A stretch of 34,853 nt of DNA from Acidobacteriota bacterium (GTDB lineage Bacteria; Acidobacteriota; Terriglobia; Terriglobales; Acidobacteriaceae): assembly GCA_013285705.1 (NCBI GenBank), contig JABDHA010000041.1:1-34853 (forward strand), in the 5' to 3' direction. A program made the translations under genes and the position numbers. Below the pieces are notes generated by a model. The model was not told the DNA's origin. It saw only the letters and a list, made by a program, of their open reading frames with translations, and did not search any database. Shown here piece after piece: positions 34,429 through 34,853 of this stretch; within the stretch, counting starts at the first letter, position 1; each line of letters starts with the position of its first letter.

Positions 34429-34853
34429 TCAGCCTCTGATAAAAGCAAGCTCTCGCACCTGAAGCAGCGGAATCTCCTCCTCCCCACAGAGCAAGAGCTT
34501 GGCTCCATAAGGCACAGGCAGACCGCTGCCATTTTCCTCAACTACGCTCAATCGCCCCAGCTTGACTGCGTCATCCTTATGCTTCCAACTGGCAGGCGCC
34601 AGCGCAGGCAGGTGCACGAGAGAACCGATTTCGGCAAACGAAGATCCCTCTTTTACCGCGATCTTCACCGGTATCCAGAAGAGATTGCGCAGAGTTGCAG
34701 GCGCTTCTATCTCGACCTGCTCGATTTCAGGGTAAGGAATCTGCACATACTTGCCGCTTACGTATACTTCCATCGAAGAGCCTATACGAAGGTCTTCATC
34801 TTCACAGCCCTCATAATCTTTGCCGTTGATGCGAACCGGTATTGGATACTCCT
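34429..34853 (-). CDS. tagJ: T6SS accessory protein TagJ/ImpE-like (5' end outside window)
   Basis: The minus-strand frame stays open to the window edge, reading EYPIPVRINGKDYEGCEDED, LRIGSSMEVYVSGKYVQIPY, then IEAPATLRNLFWIPVKI and ending ELAFIRG. This matches the C-terminal half of TagJ/ImpE: an 'INGxxF' strand, an acidic 'DADD' segment, then 'NGRYYWVPF' and 'LRDLVWLP'. TagJ binds the TssB sheath component and is found with some ClpV-containing systems. About 140 residues are visible and the N-terminal TPR-like half lies beyond 34853. An internal ATG at 34773 is not the true start, because family similarity continues upstream of it. Confidence 0.85.
   Translation of the reverse strand, partial: EYPIPVRINGKDYEGCEDEDLRIGSSMEVYVSGKYVQIPYPEIEQVEIEAPATLRNLFWIPVKIAVKEGSSFAEIGSLVHLPALAPASWKHKDDAVKLGRLSVVEENGSGLPVPYGAKLLLCGEEEIPLLQVRELAFIRG

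Noticed and set aside
1-34853. CRISPR array, tRNA or rRNA genes
   Set aside because: No regularly spaced direct repeats and no tRNA or rRNA-like sequence were noticed on either strand while reading. This was a visual scan only.

Overview
The window looks like the chromosome of a soil Acidobacteriota of the Terriglobia group (Edaphobacter, Granulicella or Terriglobus-like). This is inferred from a large Oar-type TonB-dependent receptor with an N-terminal carboxypeptidase-regulatory domain, a divergent LacI-type regulator, VCBS/FG-GAP repeat remains, and a type VI secretion operon linked to an ECF sigma/anti-sigma pair. No rRNA, tRNA or CRISPR array was seen.

Region 1 (1-4200) is a graveyard of mobile and broken genes. 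The C-terminal end of an IS66 transposase is split by a compact element of about 2.6 kb. The element carries a large serine recombinase, a 63-residue protein and a DUF5372-like protein, and the IS66 halves rejoin in frame at a shared GGT. To the right follow a decayed VCBS-repeat gene and a truncated AAA-ATPase (DUF4143 C-terminal) relic. An isolated CBM9-like protein gene lies at 4651-5538.

Region 2 (5843-20384) is an amino-sugar utilisation locus. A leftward run of six genes encodes an Oar-like TonB receptor, two tandem GH20-type secreted hexosaminidases, a NagB-like glucosamine-6-phosphate deaminase family protein, an APC permease and an M20 deacylase. Divergent from it, rightward, lie a LacI-family regulator and a PfkB-family sugar kinase. 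A perfect GTAACGTTAC palindrome in the divergent spacer is the likely LacI-type operator. The predicted flow is: GH20 enzymes release terminal HexNAc outside the inner membrane, the permease imports the product, the kinase phosphorylates it, an amidohydrolase (possibly the M20 protein, since no NagA is visible) removes the acyl group, and the NagB-like protein feeds it into glycolysis. This pathway is inferred.

Region 3 (20392-22320) is a second relic zone: an IS6-family transposase tail with its terminal repeat, another frameshifted DUF4143 ATPase, a chorismate mutase (AroQ gamma type) with an in-frame stop, and a spermidine-synthase-like C-terminal fragment.

Region 4 (22514-34853) is a leftward type VI secretion operon. 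In transcription order it is tagJ (cut by the window edge), tssA, tssE, tssF, tssG, tssH/clpV, vgrG and a PAAR protein, followed on the same strand by an ECF sigma factor and its membrane anti-sigma factor. The anti-sigma factor carries an unexpected CxxCH heme-type motif at its periplasmic C-terminus. No toxin effector gene is visible next to vgrG/PAAR.
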